Source of the DNA: Crotalaria pallida
Lineage: Eukaryota > Streptophyta > Magnoliopsida > Fabales > Fabaceae
Reading direction: 5' to 3'
NCBI GenBank assembly: GCA_037953625.1
Contig: CM075653.1
Span: 96,017,639-96,081,638 of the forward strand
DNA length: 64,000 bases
Shown here: in pieces, positions 13,501 to 24,254 of the stretch
Numbering within the stretch: the first letter of the stretch is position 1
Layout of the letters: each line of letters begins with the position of its first letter
Translations under genes and position numbers: made by a program
Notes under the pieces: generated by a model
Seen by the model: the letters and a program-made list of their open reading frames with translations, nothing else
Told to the model about the DNA's origin: nothing
The model's database searches: none

Positions 13501-13506
13501 GAGTAG
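7520..13506 (+). CDS. LTR-embedded small ORF, 120 codons (LTR A copy, split by LTR B)
   Basis: The reading frame is 7520-7591 joined to 13216-13506, interrupted only by LTR B and its duplicated GTTGG. Without the insertion it is one open frame of 120 codons plus TAG, the same length as the intact copy in LTR D. The ATG follows directly on the candidate 3' splice site (CAACGGGCAG|ATG). Visible layout: an aromatic N-terminal half with YGRGWKHTP at residues 13-21 and a GWAWTGYTEI stretch (23-32), a variable linker (about 63-93), and a basic NLS-like tail (SSSRARRGRKKK, 95-106). By hand I count about 89 of 120 residues identical to the D copy, with 52 of the first 60 identical. I do not recognise the family. 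The B insertion after codon 24 makes this copy non-functional as DNA now stands. It is not gag: it ends about 400 bp before the LTR end. Confidence 0.55.
7592..13210 (-). mobile_element. Giant solo LTR B (5.6 kb, minus orientation)
   Basis: On the plus strand it begins TGTAACAGCCC and ends GGGGTGTTACA, which are the reverse complements of the family-1 LTR end and start, and it is flanked by GTTGG on both sides. It is therefore a complete single LTR inserted in reverse within the small ORF of LTR A. On its minus strand it carries the promoter region (TATTTA near 12255-12260), the exon-2 acceptor and donor blocks (about 9990 and 9896), the degenerate tandem array and a shortened version of the small ORF. 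A cluster of CA microsatellites (about 12515-12790) is the counterpart of the TG-rich stretch in A. Confidence 0.88.
7869..8117 (-). CDS. Shortened LTR-embedded ORF in LTR B (82 codons)
   Basis: The ATG follows directly on the conserved acceptor block (CAACGGGCAG|ATG, minus strand), exactly as in A, C and D. Downstream it lacks the conserved aromatic N-terminal half. The open frame goes straight to charged sequence resembling the linker and basic tail (a SRSRIKKACEKERE-like stretch) and then runs into unrelated residues before its stop. It is probably a deleted and frame-altered copy of the 120-codon ORF. A functional product is doubtful. Confidence 0.35.
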   Translation of the reverse strand: MQHHKEFITLEEREQKPIDNWEVATEGTSRSRIKKACEKEREASPGGARLEELGVVFLVKSIVCVLSQGLPSNVPLMECNPS

Positions 13507-13904
13507 GATTAATAGTTTAGGTTGTTGTGATTGTTTTGAGTCAAGGATTACCTAAGTGATGAACGATTGATGTAACCTAACTTATTCTGAAGTATGCCCT
13601 ACTTTTCATACCACTTTGTGAGACACGTTTAAAATCCTTTTGATGTTATGAAAGTAACTAGTTGAAATGGAACCAAACTGTTTTTCCTGCTAAATGTTTT
13701 TTTTTGGAAACTCAAGGGCGTAAGTACTGGTTTTAGTAACAACTCGGTTTTCGAAAAGAGCGCTGAAGAACACCAATAATTTTGCAATCATGTTTTCAAT
13801 TACTTCAACAATGTTTTTACAACAAAAAAAAATTTGGCCTCATTTTTGGCAACTTTAACAAATAAAAGTTAATTATTTTGGTTTATGAGAATCGGGCTGT
13901 TACA
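13211..13904 (+). mobile_element. Giant solo LTR A, segment 2 of 2
   Basis: It begins with the second GTTGG of the B duplication and continues the small ORF to its TAG at 13504-13506. It then runs through about 400 bp of AT-rich 3' region to the LTR terminus GGGCTGTTACA (ends 13904). The second ACGTG copy follows at 13905-13909. The terminal region should hold the poly(A) site of the LTR transcript; no unambiguous signal stands out. Confidence 0.85.
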
Positions 13905-16900
13905 ACGTGAGTCTAAGGAATTTAGTTGCATGAAAATAGACTCACTTAATGATTTTTGAAAAGGATGTAAGTTATTCAAAGTAAGAAAAATAAATATAAA
14001 TATGTTTGGTTTATATCCTTGGTTCAATTTGTTTTGTAAATATATATGACTAAGTATTTTGTTTTGTGAAAATGAATTATTGATGAGTTGTATGATTGTT
14101 TTGATGTGAACTATGTTGCTTATATGCTTTAAGTAATTAATGAAATGTTACTTGCTGTTGAATGTTAAGTTGATGTTTGGAAAATGATTGAGTATGTAAT
14201 TAATTTTAAAATAATTTGGTTTAATTTGTTTAGAATTCTTATTTTGTGTTTATGGTTGTCCAAGGTTATTTTGTTGATAAAGTTTGAACTATAAAGTATT
14301 AATTTTTTTAGGCTAAAGGACTTGTTTGAAACAAAAGTGTTTCACGACGTTTTCAAAAAGGATTTACAAAATAATTCCTTGCTGCCCAATAATTATTTAA
14401 AGAGGTTTCTTAAAGTCAAAAATGTATTCAAGTGGTTTAAAATAAAGTTTTCAAAGGATAATTGATTTGAGGAAAAAGCCAAATTGAAAACGGTCATGTT
14501 TTGAGTCTTCCGACGAGGAACGAAAAATGTTTTGAAACTAAGAAAGATTTTTCCTTAATACAAGTTAAAAACGTAAGCATATTTTATTTAGTACGAGGAA
14601 TTTGAAAGACAAGGGATTGGGGCAGCCGACAGCAAAAAGGATCCGAGGAGACGGTACGCATTAAATCGCTGGACCTCAGGTGAGAGAGAAGCTTTCCTAA
14701 GACACCGTGGTAGTTAGGTGATATATTAGGACGTTCCGTATCATCTCAAAGATCGGAACTAAGTGGTTCGGAGTCAGTAGTATAAGTGGCAATTGTTTGT
14801 GTTGTGTGGCCACTTATACGAAGGTGACAAAGGCCACATTGTTGTTGTGTGATGAGTGTATGATTGATAATATGCTTTTATGTCTTTATTTCATTATGCC
14901 TGATGATATTTATTGCTGTTAATTAATATGAGTAAACGACTGATGGACGTCTGCTATGTTCTGAAAATGAAAAGGAAATAAGTAAATTCATGGAAATAAA
15001 GATATAAAGAGAAAGGAATAATGATGAAAGTTATAAGATGGAATAGAAATAGATGAAGAGTTAAGATTGGGGAAAGAGTGAATGATAGTTATGAGGTTGA
15101 GCCAGAGCTGGGGGAAAGAAATGTGGATGTGGAAATGAGATGGGATCTGAGCGGAGCTGGGCTCCTTTGTTTTTGTTTTTGAATGAGACTAGTGTTGAGT
15201 TGAGCTTGCTCCTCCATTAGCGCTCAGCAAAAATGTGATTTGTGAAAAAGGAATTTTTGAAAAAAAGATTTGTGAAAAGAGATTTTTACAAGGAGCTGTG
15301 AAAGAAAATTTTTGAAAAGGAATTGGTGAAAAGAAATTTTTGAAAAGGTTTTTGAAAAGAAGCTTTTGAGGAGAACTGTAAACAAAATGTTTTCATAAAA
15401 GTTTTGAAATAAAATTTGTGAAAGGTTTTTAAAAGGAGATTTTATTTAGAAACTTTGTGAAAAGAGATTTTTTTTTTTTTAAGAAAGTTTTTGAAATATG
15501 GTTTTGAGGAAGTTTTTGAAATGATATTTTGAGAAGGTCTTCTTTTTGTAATGATATTTTTGAAAATCTTTTTGAAATAACATTTTTGAGAAAAAGTGTG
15601 TGAAAATAATATTTTGTGAAAGTCTGTGAAAGAAGATTTTGTGAAATGATATTTTCGAAAAGATTGTTTTGAGAAAAGATTACGAAATAAGATTTTGAGA
15701 GAAAGATTGAGAAATGTGATGAGAACTTGTTGGTGTGATCCCAGCTCTGAGCTATGTGAGTAATGATGAGAGAAAGAAAGTGCAAAGTTAGTGGTCGGGA
15801 CTCATTGAAGGGATGCACGAAGGATGGGCCGACCTTAGGATAATTAAAAAGATAAAAGACTTTAAAAGACATATGCGATGAGGTATGAGAGTGCGAAGTA
15901 GTGGAGAGGAAGGAACCATGGGTATCTGCGGATACTCAGGAGGAGATTGCATTAGGGGAGGATGATGACGGTGAAAAGTCAAGAAGTCTAGAGTATGTTT
16001 CTAGGCAGAACGAACTCCACATGTGGTATACGAACGTGGTAGGGATTGGGTCCAATGCCGTGGTAAGTTCTGCGGGCCCACTAGAAATATACTGTCGCCC
16101 CCTAGATTGCAAATCTTGAACAGTGAGAGGGAATGAAACGGGGCATTTGAGATTGCCACTGTGAGTTTGAGACAGTGTGCCTTAATTATATGATATGAAA
16201 TGAATTGATTGATTTGAGGCTGTAGTCCTCCTGGCCTGGGGCCAATTCATTGCGAGACAGCTGTCGTGCCCGCATGGTAAAGGTCCTGTACTCCTGTTTG
16301 CTTCCGACTAGGTTGGGTGTATGACCGAGGAGATGTAGACGTGAGTGATAGCCGAGAACGGAATCAAATTCCCGACGATATCTTATGATTTCCCAAATAA
16401 AGGAATGATATGAATTGATGAGATTGGAAAAGAAGAAATTCTGAGTATGAAAAAAAAAGGGGGATTGAGAAAGAAAGAATAATTAAGAGAAGCGAAATTA
16501 AATTTAGAAAGAAATTGAAGGATAATAATAAGGACAATAAGACTGATAATATTGATATTGATGTTAATATCATACTTGATTGTTGTGTGTTTGTATGTTG
16601 TATGTGGTATGGTATGTTTGTATGGTCCTTCTATCTTGCCTATCGTAATTCCACACCGTCGACGATGCGTCGTTCGGATCGCTTACTCTCTCCTGTTCGT
16701 CGGCATATAGATGCTGCTGATATCTCAACGGGCAGATGGAGTATCGGATGGACGTCACTACGTGGAGTAAGTACGGAAGAGGATGAAAACGCACCCCCTG
16801 CGGTTGGGTATGGACCGGCTATACCCAGATCATGATTCCCGATCCGGAGCATCAACTGAGTGAAGCTAACCTGGAGCCGCACTTGGGACAAGTCACCGTG

Positions 16901-17377
16901 TGAGGCTATAGGAACTTCGAAGAAAAGATTCGGTATGAGACTCAGAGGAATTCTACCATTCTTAATGGAGAGGAACCGGAACCCACTAGCAATGAGGAGA
17001 CAACAACAAGGAGGGCATCATCTTCAAGAGCAAGGAGAGGACGCAAGAAGAAGGAGGAGCTTCACCCAATTGTTTTCAATAGGATAGTTTAAGGATAGTA
17101 TGGTTAGTTTAGGCTGTGATGAGTGTTGAGTTAAGGATTACCGATGCCATGAGCCATTATGTAATTGAGCTATGTTTTAATTTGACTTGGGGAGCACATC
17201 TTTACACAAAGTTGACTCATGTAAAGTTTTTGAAAACTGTCAGGATGATGTAAAACCAAGTTCTTTTATGGAAACGAATAGTTTATAAAAAGAAAGGTTT
17301 TAGTAACAACTCGGTTTTCGGAAAAGTGAATTGAAGAACATAAAGATGTTTTCAATAATGTTTCCAAACACTTCAAT
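13905..17377 (+). mobile_element. Giant solo LTR C, segment 2 of 3
   Basis: This continues LTR C after the A insertion. It holds the end of candidate intron 1, exon 2 (14592-14679, acceptor TTTATTTAG, donor CCTCAG|GTGAGAGAG), candidate intron 2 (14680-16735) with the degenerate array and the conserved block, and a decayed copy of the small ORF. It is cut at 17377 by LTR D (duplication TCAAT at 17373-17377 and 21146-21150). Confidence 0.85.
16736..17092 (+). pseudogene. Decayed copy of the LTR-embedded small ORF (LTR C)
   Basis: It aligns from its ATG to its end with the 120-codon ORF of LTRs A and D and has the same acceptor block before the ATG (AG at 16734-16735). The frame is broken by TGA at 16784-16786 (codon 17) and at 16901-16903, and it ends two codons early at TAA 17090-17092. 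The basic tail (SSSRARRGRKKK) is still readable. Both internal stops look like single transitions, the kind expected in methylated repeat DNA. Confidence 0.6.
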
Positions 17378-18388
17378 TGTAACACCCCGCAAATTCCTCG
17401 TATTAATTTAATATACTAAAGAGATTTGTTTTTGAGAAAAGTATTTTTGGAAAGAGTAACTTTCTTAAATAAATTTCTTAACTCACGTTTTTAAAGTGAT
17501 GAGTGATTTTAAAAGAAGGATTTTCAAGAAATAATATTATGATTTTTTTTAAAGTTGATTTTTGGAAATGATTATATGACTGGAATTCTTCTAAAGAAAT
17601 ATTGAATCCTTCCATAAAAAATTATTTAATGAAAGGGTGATTTGATTTCTAAAAATGTGTGTTTGATATTTTTGGGTGTTATTGTGAATCATATGCATGA
17701 ATAATTTATTTTATATGAGTATATGCATATGTATATTCGGTTTTGTATATATGTACGTATGCCTAGGACCATGTGAAATTTAATTGGTGAAAAGTATGAG
17801 ATGTTAAATGCATGAATGTATGATATGTGTGCGCATGAGTATGTGCCGTGTGTGTATGTTTAGAAGAGAGCCTAGAATTTTTCTAAGCGGTAACCAAAAG
17901 AACCAAATCCTAACTAAGTCCGTAACTAAATCTTAACTAGATAGAAGAAACCCTAAGGGAGGACCAAAAAGTCTTAAAGCCTAGAATGACCCTAAGTTCC
18001 TTATGTTCCCTACATTGTCCCCTTGATTTTTGCTAAACACCACCCATGCAAAGTTTTGAATTGCCAAAACTACCCCTCCCACTTGCACCCTAGCCGAATT
18101 AATTGAGGACAACAGAGGAAAAGTTCCATGCTTTAGTCCTTGTCTATATATGGCCGAATGGGTGAAGGGATGACCACTTCATTTCTTCATTCTCACCCTT
18201 CACTTCTTTTCATTTCCCTTCACTTCCCAGACATATTAGTTGAGAGCAACTATCGAAGCTCTCAACACATAGAAAATAAAGAGGGAGGCCGTGAGCAAAG
18301 AAGGAAGAAGAAGGAGGAACCAAACCAAAACCTAGAGTCTTCCTTGAAGAACCAAGATCATAGAAGCTAGGAGATCAACCTAGTTTTG

Positions 18389-18476
18389 TACGAGGAAATC
18401 TTAAAGACGAGGGATTGGGGCAGCTGGCAGCCAAAGGATCCAAGAAGACGGTACGCATTAAATAGCTGGACCTCAG
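18389..18476 (+). other. Candidate exon 2 of LTR D, fused to exon 1
   Basis: An 88-nt segment starting TACGAGG and ending CCTCAG before GTGAGAGAG. On its left it joins the exon-1 end without any intron. On its right the 1.92-kb candidate intron 2 (18477-20399) is still present. Confidence 0.5.
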
Positions 18477-20399
18477 GTGAGAGAGAAGCTTTCCTAAGAC
18501 ACCGTGGTAGTTAGGTGATTTATTAGGATGTTCCGTATCATCTCAAAGATCGGAACTAAGTGGTTCGGAGCCAATAGTATAGTGGCAATTGTTTGTGTTG
18601 TGTGGCCACTTATACGAAGGTGATGAAGACCACATTGTTGGTTGATGTTTGTGTGTTAATAGTATGTTTTTATTCATTATTCAATTTTTGCATGATGAAA
18701 CTGAATACTGTTGATTGATGATTGAGGGACGTCTGTTACGTCCTGAGGATAGAAAAGAAATAAATAAGTTGTGAAGTAAAGTTATAAGTACGAGAAAAGA
18801 ATAATGAGTGGGAATAAGATATGTGTTGGAAAGGGAAGAAATAGTTGAGATTGGGGAAAGAATGAAAGATAATGTTGAGAACGAGCCAGAGCTGGGAAGA
18901 GTGATATTGATAAGAAATGTGGTGTTGATTATGGAATGGGATGTGATCTGAGCGGAGCTGGGCTCCTTTTGTTTTTGGTTTTAGTCTGGGACTAGTGTTG
19001 AGTTGAGCTTGCTCCTCCATTAGCGCCCAGCAAAGTTGTAAGTTTCAAAAAGGTTTTTGAAAAGCATTTTTCGAAAAGGGTTTGTGGAAATAGGTTTTTG
19101 GGGAAAAAGGTATTTTCAGAAAAGCTTCTGAAATGAAACTTTGTGAAAGGTTTTGAAAGGAGATTTTATAAACTTTGAGAAAAGAAATTGTTGATAAAAC
19201 TTTGGAAGAAAGATTTTCAGTAAATTTGCGAAATCAGATTTTTGAGAAAGTGGTGTGGAATAATATTTTTGAGAAAGAGCTTGTGAAAACACTATTTTGA
19301 ATAGTTATGAAACTAGATTTTTGAGAAAATTTATGAAAATGAGGTTTTGTGAAAGCTTATAAAATGGTGTTTGAAGAAGTTTGTGAAAAGATTGCGGAAT
19401 GAGGTTGTTGAGAGAGATGGTGATTTGTATTTTGTGAAATGAGATATCAGCCGAGTGTTCAGTGATGTGATCCCAGCTCTGTGCCATGTGAGAAATGAGG
19501 AGAGAAAGATTGTGCCAAGTTAGTGGTCGGGTCTCATTGAAGGGATGTACGCAGGATGGGCCGACCCTAGGATAATTAAAAAGATTAAAAGACTTAAAAG
19601 ACATACGCGGTGAGGTATGAGAGTGCGAAGTAGTGGAGAGGAAGAAACGATAAGTATCTGCGGATACTTAGGACGAGATTGCATTAGGGGAGGACGATGA
19701 CGGTGAAATGTCAAGAAGTCTAGAGTATGTTTTCTAGGCAGAACGAACTCCACATGTGGCGCACTAACGTGGTGGGGACTGGGTCTAATGCCGTGGTAAG
19801 TTCTGCGGGCCCACTAGAAACATACTGTCGCCCCCTAGATTGCAAATCGAGAACAGTGAGAGGGACTGGAGTGGGGCATCTTGTTTGCCACTGCGAGCAG
19901 TGAGCCATGATTATTATGAATTGATATTATTGAGGCAGAGTCCTCCTGGTCTGGGACCATTTGTGTGTGATAGCTCTCGTGCCCGCACGATAAAGGTCTT
20001 GTACTCCTGTTTGCTTCTGACTAGGTTGGGTGGATGACCGAGGAGATGTAGATGTGAGTGATAACCGAGAAAGATTTGAGTACCCCGATGATATTGTGAA
20101 ATGAGAAATAATGAGTGCGAGATGGAAAAGAATTGAGGAAGAAAGAATGTTTATGAGAAGTGAAAATTAAGATAGAACAATAATGAAGGATAATAGTAAT
20201 GATGAAAATACAAGATAATAATGATAATGATGTTAAGAATCATACACTTGATTGTCATGTGTCTGGGTGCTGTATTGTGTGTTGTGTGGTTCTATTATTT
20301 TGCCTATCGTAATTCCACACCGTCGACGATTCGTCGTTCGGATTGCTTACTCTCTCCTGTTCATTGGCATATCGGTGTGGCTAGTATCTCAACGGGCAG

Positions 20400-20762
20400 A
20401 TGGAGTATTGCATGAATATCGCCATGTGGAATAAGTATGGAAGAGGATGGAAGCACACCCCACAAGGTTGGGCATGGACCGGTTACACGGAGATCGTGAT
20501 TCCGGATCCGGAGCATCAACTGAGTGGAGCTAACCTGGAGCCACACTTAGGTCAAGTTAACGTACGAGGTTTTCAGAGCTATGAGGAGAAGGTCCGGTGC
20601 GAGCAGCAGAGTAGTTCTATTGTAGCTGATGGGGTGGCACAAACGTCTCACAACAATGAGGAAACCACCACACAAGCGGCATCGTCTTCGAGGGCGAGAA
20701 GAGGATGCAAGAAGAAGAAGGAGTTACACCCACTTGCCTTCAATAGGAAAGTTTTAGAATAG
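20400..20762 (+). CDS. LTR-embedded small ORF, 120 aa, intact (LTR D)
   Basis: An uninterrupted 120-codon frame whose ATG is the first base after the candidate acceptor CAACGGGCAG. Reading back into exon 2 in the same frame meets a TAA, so this ATG is the natural start. The N-terminal half is rich in W, Y and G (YGRGWKHTP at 13-21, EPHLGQV at 47-53). The middle is variable and Ser/Thr-rich. The tail is basic (RARRG then KKKK near 98-107), resembling a bipartite nuclear localisation signal. No signal peptide or membrane segment is visible. Length and both conserved ends match the LTR A copy despite about 26% amino-acid difference, which suggests past selection on the protein. Function is unknown; candidate ideas are a small nuclear or RNA-binding accessory protein of the retrotransposon. 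Confidence 0.6.
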   Translation: MEYCMNIAMWNKYGRGWKHTPQGWAWTGYTEIVIPDPEHQLSGANLEPHLGQVNVRGFQSYEEKVRCEQQSSSIVADGVAQTSHNNEETTTQAASSSRARRGCKKKKELHPLAFNRKVLE

Positions 20763-21145
20763 GATTCTAGTATATGTTTGTGATGAGTGCTTTAAGTTAA
20801 GGATTACCTAAGTGATGAATCTTCCATGTAACTTATCTTGTTTTGAGACATGCCCTACTTTTGTACCATCTTGTGAAGAATGTTCAATGGCTTTTTGAAA
20901 TACAAAGAACTACCTTGAACTGGAACAAAACATTTTCCTGAAGAATGTTTTTGTAAACTTGAGTGGATAAGTTTTGGTTTAGTAACAACTCGGTTTTCAT
21001 TGAAGGAGGGTTGTGAACCCCAAGACCTTTCCATGACGTTTTTCAATACTTCAACAATGTTTTAAAAAAAAAAATTTGCCTCATTTTTTACAACATTAAT
21101 GAATAAAAGTCAATTATTTATGTTTACGAAAATCAGGCTGTTACA

Positions 21146-21244
21146 TCAATAATGTTTTACAAAAAAAAAAAAATTGGCCTCATTTTTGCAACCTAAATGA
21201 ACAAAAGTTGGTTATTTTTGAGTTACGAAAATCGGGCTGTTACA
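21146..21244 (+). mobile_element. Giant solo LTR C, segment 3 of 3 (3' terminus)
   Basis: The last 99 bp of LTR C, including the second TCAAT. It ends ATCGGGCTGTTACA at 21244. The next bases (ATCAG, 21245-21249) would be the duplicated target in LTR E; the left partner lies outside the window. Confidence 0.8.
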
Positions 21245-21407
21245 ATCAGCATACTACTCCTATTAATCAACAATCTTAAATTCCATCATGCATAATTAAA
21301 TAAATAAATACAAGCATGCCATTTCACATTATCAACATACAATCATCACACAACAACAATGTGGTCTTTGTCACCTTCGTATAAGTGGCCACACAACACA
21401 AACAATT
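21245..21407 (-). mobile_element. Giant LTR E, segment between C and F
   Basis: Reverse-oriented family-1 sequence, aligning with LTR B around 9640-9790, including the block ACAACAATGTGGTCTTTGTC. It is separated from the rest of E by solo LTR F; CAATT at 21403-21407 is repeated at 24988-24992. Confidence 0.8.
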
Positions 21408-22728
21408 TGTAACACCCCAAAATTTTAATCCCCGATTAATGAAATGTTAATTATAATTTAATTATAATTAATAGTTTCTAAATTAATCCTTGATTAAAAT
21501 ATGTGTTCATGTGACTAGTTGATGTGTGGAAATTATTTAATAAATAATTTAAATGCATTAAATGAGTATTTTGCATATTAGTCCCTGGGTTGGGACCTAG
21601 AAGCAATTATAGGAAAGATTTTGGAGGGAAAGTAAATAAAATAATTATTTTTCAAAATCTGGGCAAAATACTCGAGTATTATTCAGAATACTCGAGTATT
21701 CTGGGTCAAACTGCACGAGTTAGTGCGCTTGGTGAGTCACAGCCAACGATTCCCCTCCGTTGACATGAATACTCCGCCATCAACAGCTCAATGCCTTCGT
21801 GTCGACCTGCATGAGTGTTCTCACTTCCTATTTAAGCTCATCTTCGACCCTTAGCTGAGAATTTTGGATCAAAGTAGCTTGGTTGATGAAATTAGGGTTC
21901 CGAGTTTATACTCTTCGATTCTCCTTCTCTGTGTCGATTTGAAACACAAACCAAACACGAATACAAAGCTCACATCTTGAGCTTTGTATAGAGAGTCATA
22001 TTGTGAGGATTGAGTGTGCGTGCTGGGAGAATTGAAGATTTGAAGTAGAAGCTGTTTCTGTTGAACCTTGGTCTGGAGCTTACTTTGATCACTGATTCTG
22101 GTAAGCTCACGAATTCTTGAGTCTCAAACTTGGTTCCTTTAGTTAGAACATGTTGTATAGAGTTTAGAAATCTAATTTTCCCCAATTCTTATCTCTATTT
22201 CATGGGTAAACCAATTCGGTTTTCGTGGTGCACTCAAAACTGTCATGCATGTGAAGCTCAAAGTGATTTCTGGGGTTGGAGCACTTTCCTTGGATTTATT
22301 TCTGTTGATTCACGTCTGAGAGGTAAGGGGAAGCAATTACATTCACTAGATAGAGTTTAAATTCCATTAATTGTGTTAGAGAGCCACCAAGAGGCTCTAA
22401 GGGCTTAGATTGAATAGGAACTTTGGTTTGGAGACCAATCCATGCTCTAAAACTGTGTTGAGCAAGTTATGTATCATGCATGCAAGCTTAAATGAACTTT
22501 AATTCATGAGTATTGAGCTTATTCTGCAAATTGAGGTATTGAGTTGTGAAAATGTGTTTTAATGCATGATTACTGAATTCTCTGTCAAATCTGTGTTTTG
22601 ATATGGAATGAATGTTGTAACATGTTCAAATTATGTTGTATGAACTCTGTGGATCCCTGGAATGGACTGGAATTAAGTAGAAATGAAAATGTTATGTTAA
22701 AACCAGGTTTCAGTGTTATCTGCTACGA

Positions 22729-23056
22729 AACACTCGAGTAAAAGGCAGGGTACTCGAGTAAAATGCTTGCAAAACAATGTAAAATGAACAAGAACACTCG
22801 AGTATTTTGTCTGGTACTCGAGTATCGAGCATGACCTGAGGATCATTATAGGCCAAACACTCGAGTCAGTCAAGGTCACTCGAGTATTCTGGAAATGTTC
22901 AAGAACACTCGAGTAACCCATGAACTACTCGAGTAAATTGTTGAATTGACAACCCAAATCCTCAGAAAGTCATGATCACTCGAGTAGTCTTAAGAACACT
23001 CGAGTAATCTGGAAAAGTTGAGTAACACTCGAGTATCCTGAAGTTTACTCGAGTAA
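22729..23056 (+). repeat. Cluster of the palindrome ACTCGAGT in LTR F
   Basis: About twelve copies of ACTCGAGT, usually extended to ACACTCGAGTA or GTACTCGAGTA, at irregular 15-45 bp spacing within about 330 bp. Two more copies lie at about 21670-21700 upstream of the TATA-like box. The text between copies is not repeated, so this is not a simple tandem array. Confidence 0.85.
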
Positions 23057-23783
23057 ATTGTTCAGAACCTGAAAACACCATTTTCAATTCTAACTTATTA
23101 AATTAAGGAATTATTAATAATAGTCCAAGGGATCAAGACTTAGAGAAATTGATTAATACAAAAAGATCGTTTGGTGATGGTCCTTTTTGATAAAGAAAAT
23201 AAGCCTAGGTGGCCTGTAAAGTATTAATCAACTTCCCTTAAGTCTAAAAGATAAATTGCATTCATCCTGGAGTTTGGATGGTAGGACGTATTCATGTTTT
23301 GATAAACATGTGGAGGGCCTCTGGGAGTGCCAATACGCTTGCTTGATGACACGTCGTTGACGTGGTCGGTTTAGTGGATGCCGATATGGATATATCGTTT
23401 GGATGACGATCCGTTTGGATGACGGGATATGCTCGGGTGGCATGGATACCAAGCTTGTCGTGTACATTCTAGGTGAATGTACGAATGGTTGTATACCTAG
23501 GAATACAACGCACTGTTGAGTGCTGGGTTGTCAGGGATGGACGTCAGAGAGTGACATAGTATTATGATGGAGATAGGATTGAGAGCTAAAATCATGCATC
23601 ATGTCCTTCATTTAATGTAATTGATATACCTGAATTAAGTGTGAGCATCCTATGTGCATAACCTACTTGCTAAGTGTTAAGGGTGATTGATATTAATTGA
23701 TGCATGTTACATATTTATGTTGCATAATTTATTCTCTATTGATTATGTGTACAGAATTGCTTACCCCTATGCCCTTGTAGGTG

Positions 23784-24254
23784 ATGTCTCGCTACATTGC
23801 TTGCATCGAGATCCGGCCACTTCCTAGTGGCATATGGATCTATGAGGACCATCGCGCGGTGTTCGAGGGGGAGGTAGAGATTACCTTCTACCACCCGAAC
23901 CCGCTGATGCGATTCCGTCCTCGTAGGTTTAGGATTCCCATCATATACACTATGCATGTACCCCCGTTTTACATTTACCATGGACCACCTCCCACCCGAC
24001 CAGCTCGCTTTTACCATAGTTTTCGTTTTCGACCTACCCGCTCTCACCCTTTTACTTCGAGAGTCGTCCGCGAGGAGACTCCCCTATCTGATCCGAGGAG
24101 CCCAGTCAGGGTTTCACCATCACCTGACCCGGTACCCAGTGGTAGAGTACACTCTCCCTCGGATGAGATCGAGGAGGATCCGGTGGAGGACGAGAGTGGG
24201 AGCGAGCCTGTCGTGCATTCTACTGGGAGCGACTGGAGGGACGATGATCCCTAG
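23784..24254 (+). CDS. LTR-embedded ORF of LTR F, 156 aa
   Basis: An open frame of 156 codons starting three bases after a good acceptor (GCCCTTGTAG|GTG ATG). The N-terminal part is hydrophobic and aromatic (IWIYEDHRAVFEGEVEITFY near residues 17-36). The middle is arginine- and aromatic-rich. The last third is proline/serine-rich and strongly acidic (DEIEEDPVEDESGSE). The ORF sits at the place equivalent to the 120-codon ORF of family 1, but I cannot claim sequence homology beyond a faint resemblance of the N-terminal segment. Codon usage is relatively GC-rich compared with the AT-rich flanks, which supports real coding. No known domain recognised. Confidence 0.5.
   Translation: MSRYIACIEIRPLPSGIWIYEDHRAVFEGEVEITFYHPNPLMRFRPRRFRIPIIYTMHVPPFYIYHGPPPTRPARFYHSFRFRPTRSHPFTSRVVREETPLSDPRSPVRVSPSPDPVPSGRVHSPSDEIEEDPVEDESGSEPVVHSTGSDWRDDDP

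Larger units (their letters stand above)
17378..21145 (+). mobile_element. Solo LTR D (3.77 kb), lacking intron 1
   Basis: It starts TGTAACACCCCGCAAATTCC and ends GGCTGTTACA, flanked by TCAAT. It keeps the U3 region, a TATA-like box (CTATATAT near 18144), the purine-rich leader, exon 2, intron 2, the conserved block and an intact 120-codon ORF. Compared with A and C it lacks about 2.3 kb between 18388 and 18389. There the exon-1 text GAGATCAACC, followed by eight bases ending TTTTG, is joined directly to TACGAGG, the first bases of exon 2. This is precise loss of candidate intron 1, or alternatively a deletion that happens to end at that acceptor. Confidence 0.88.
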
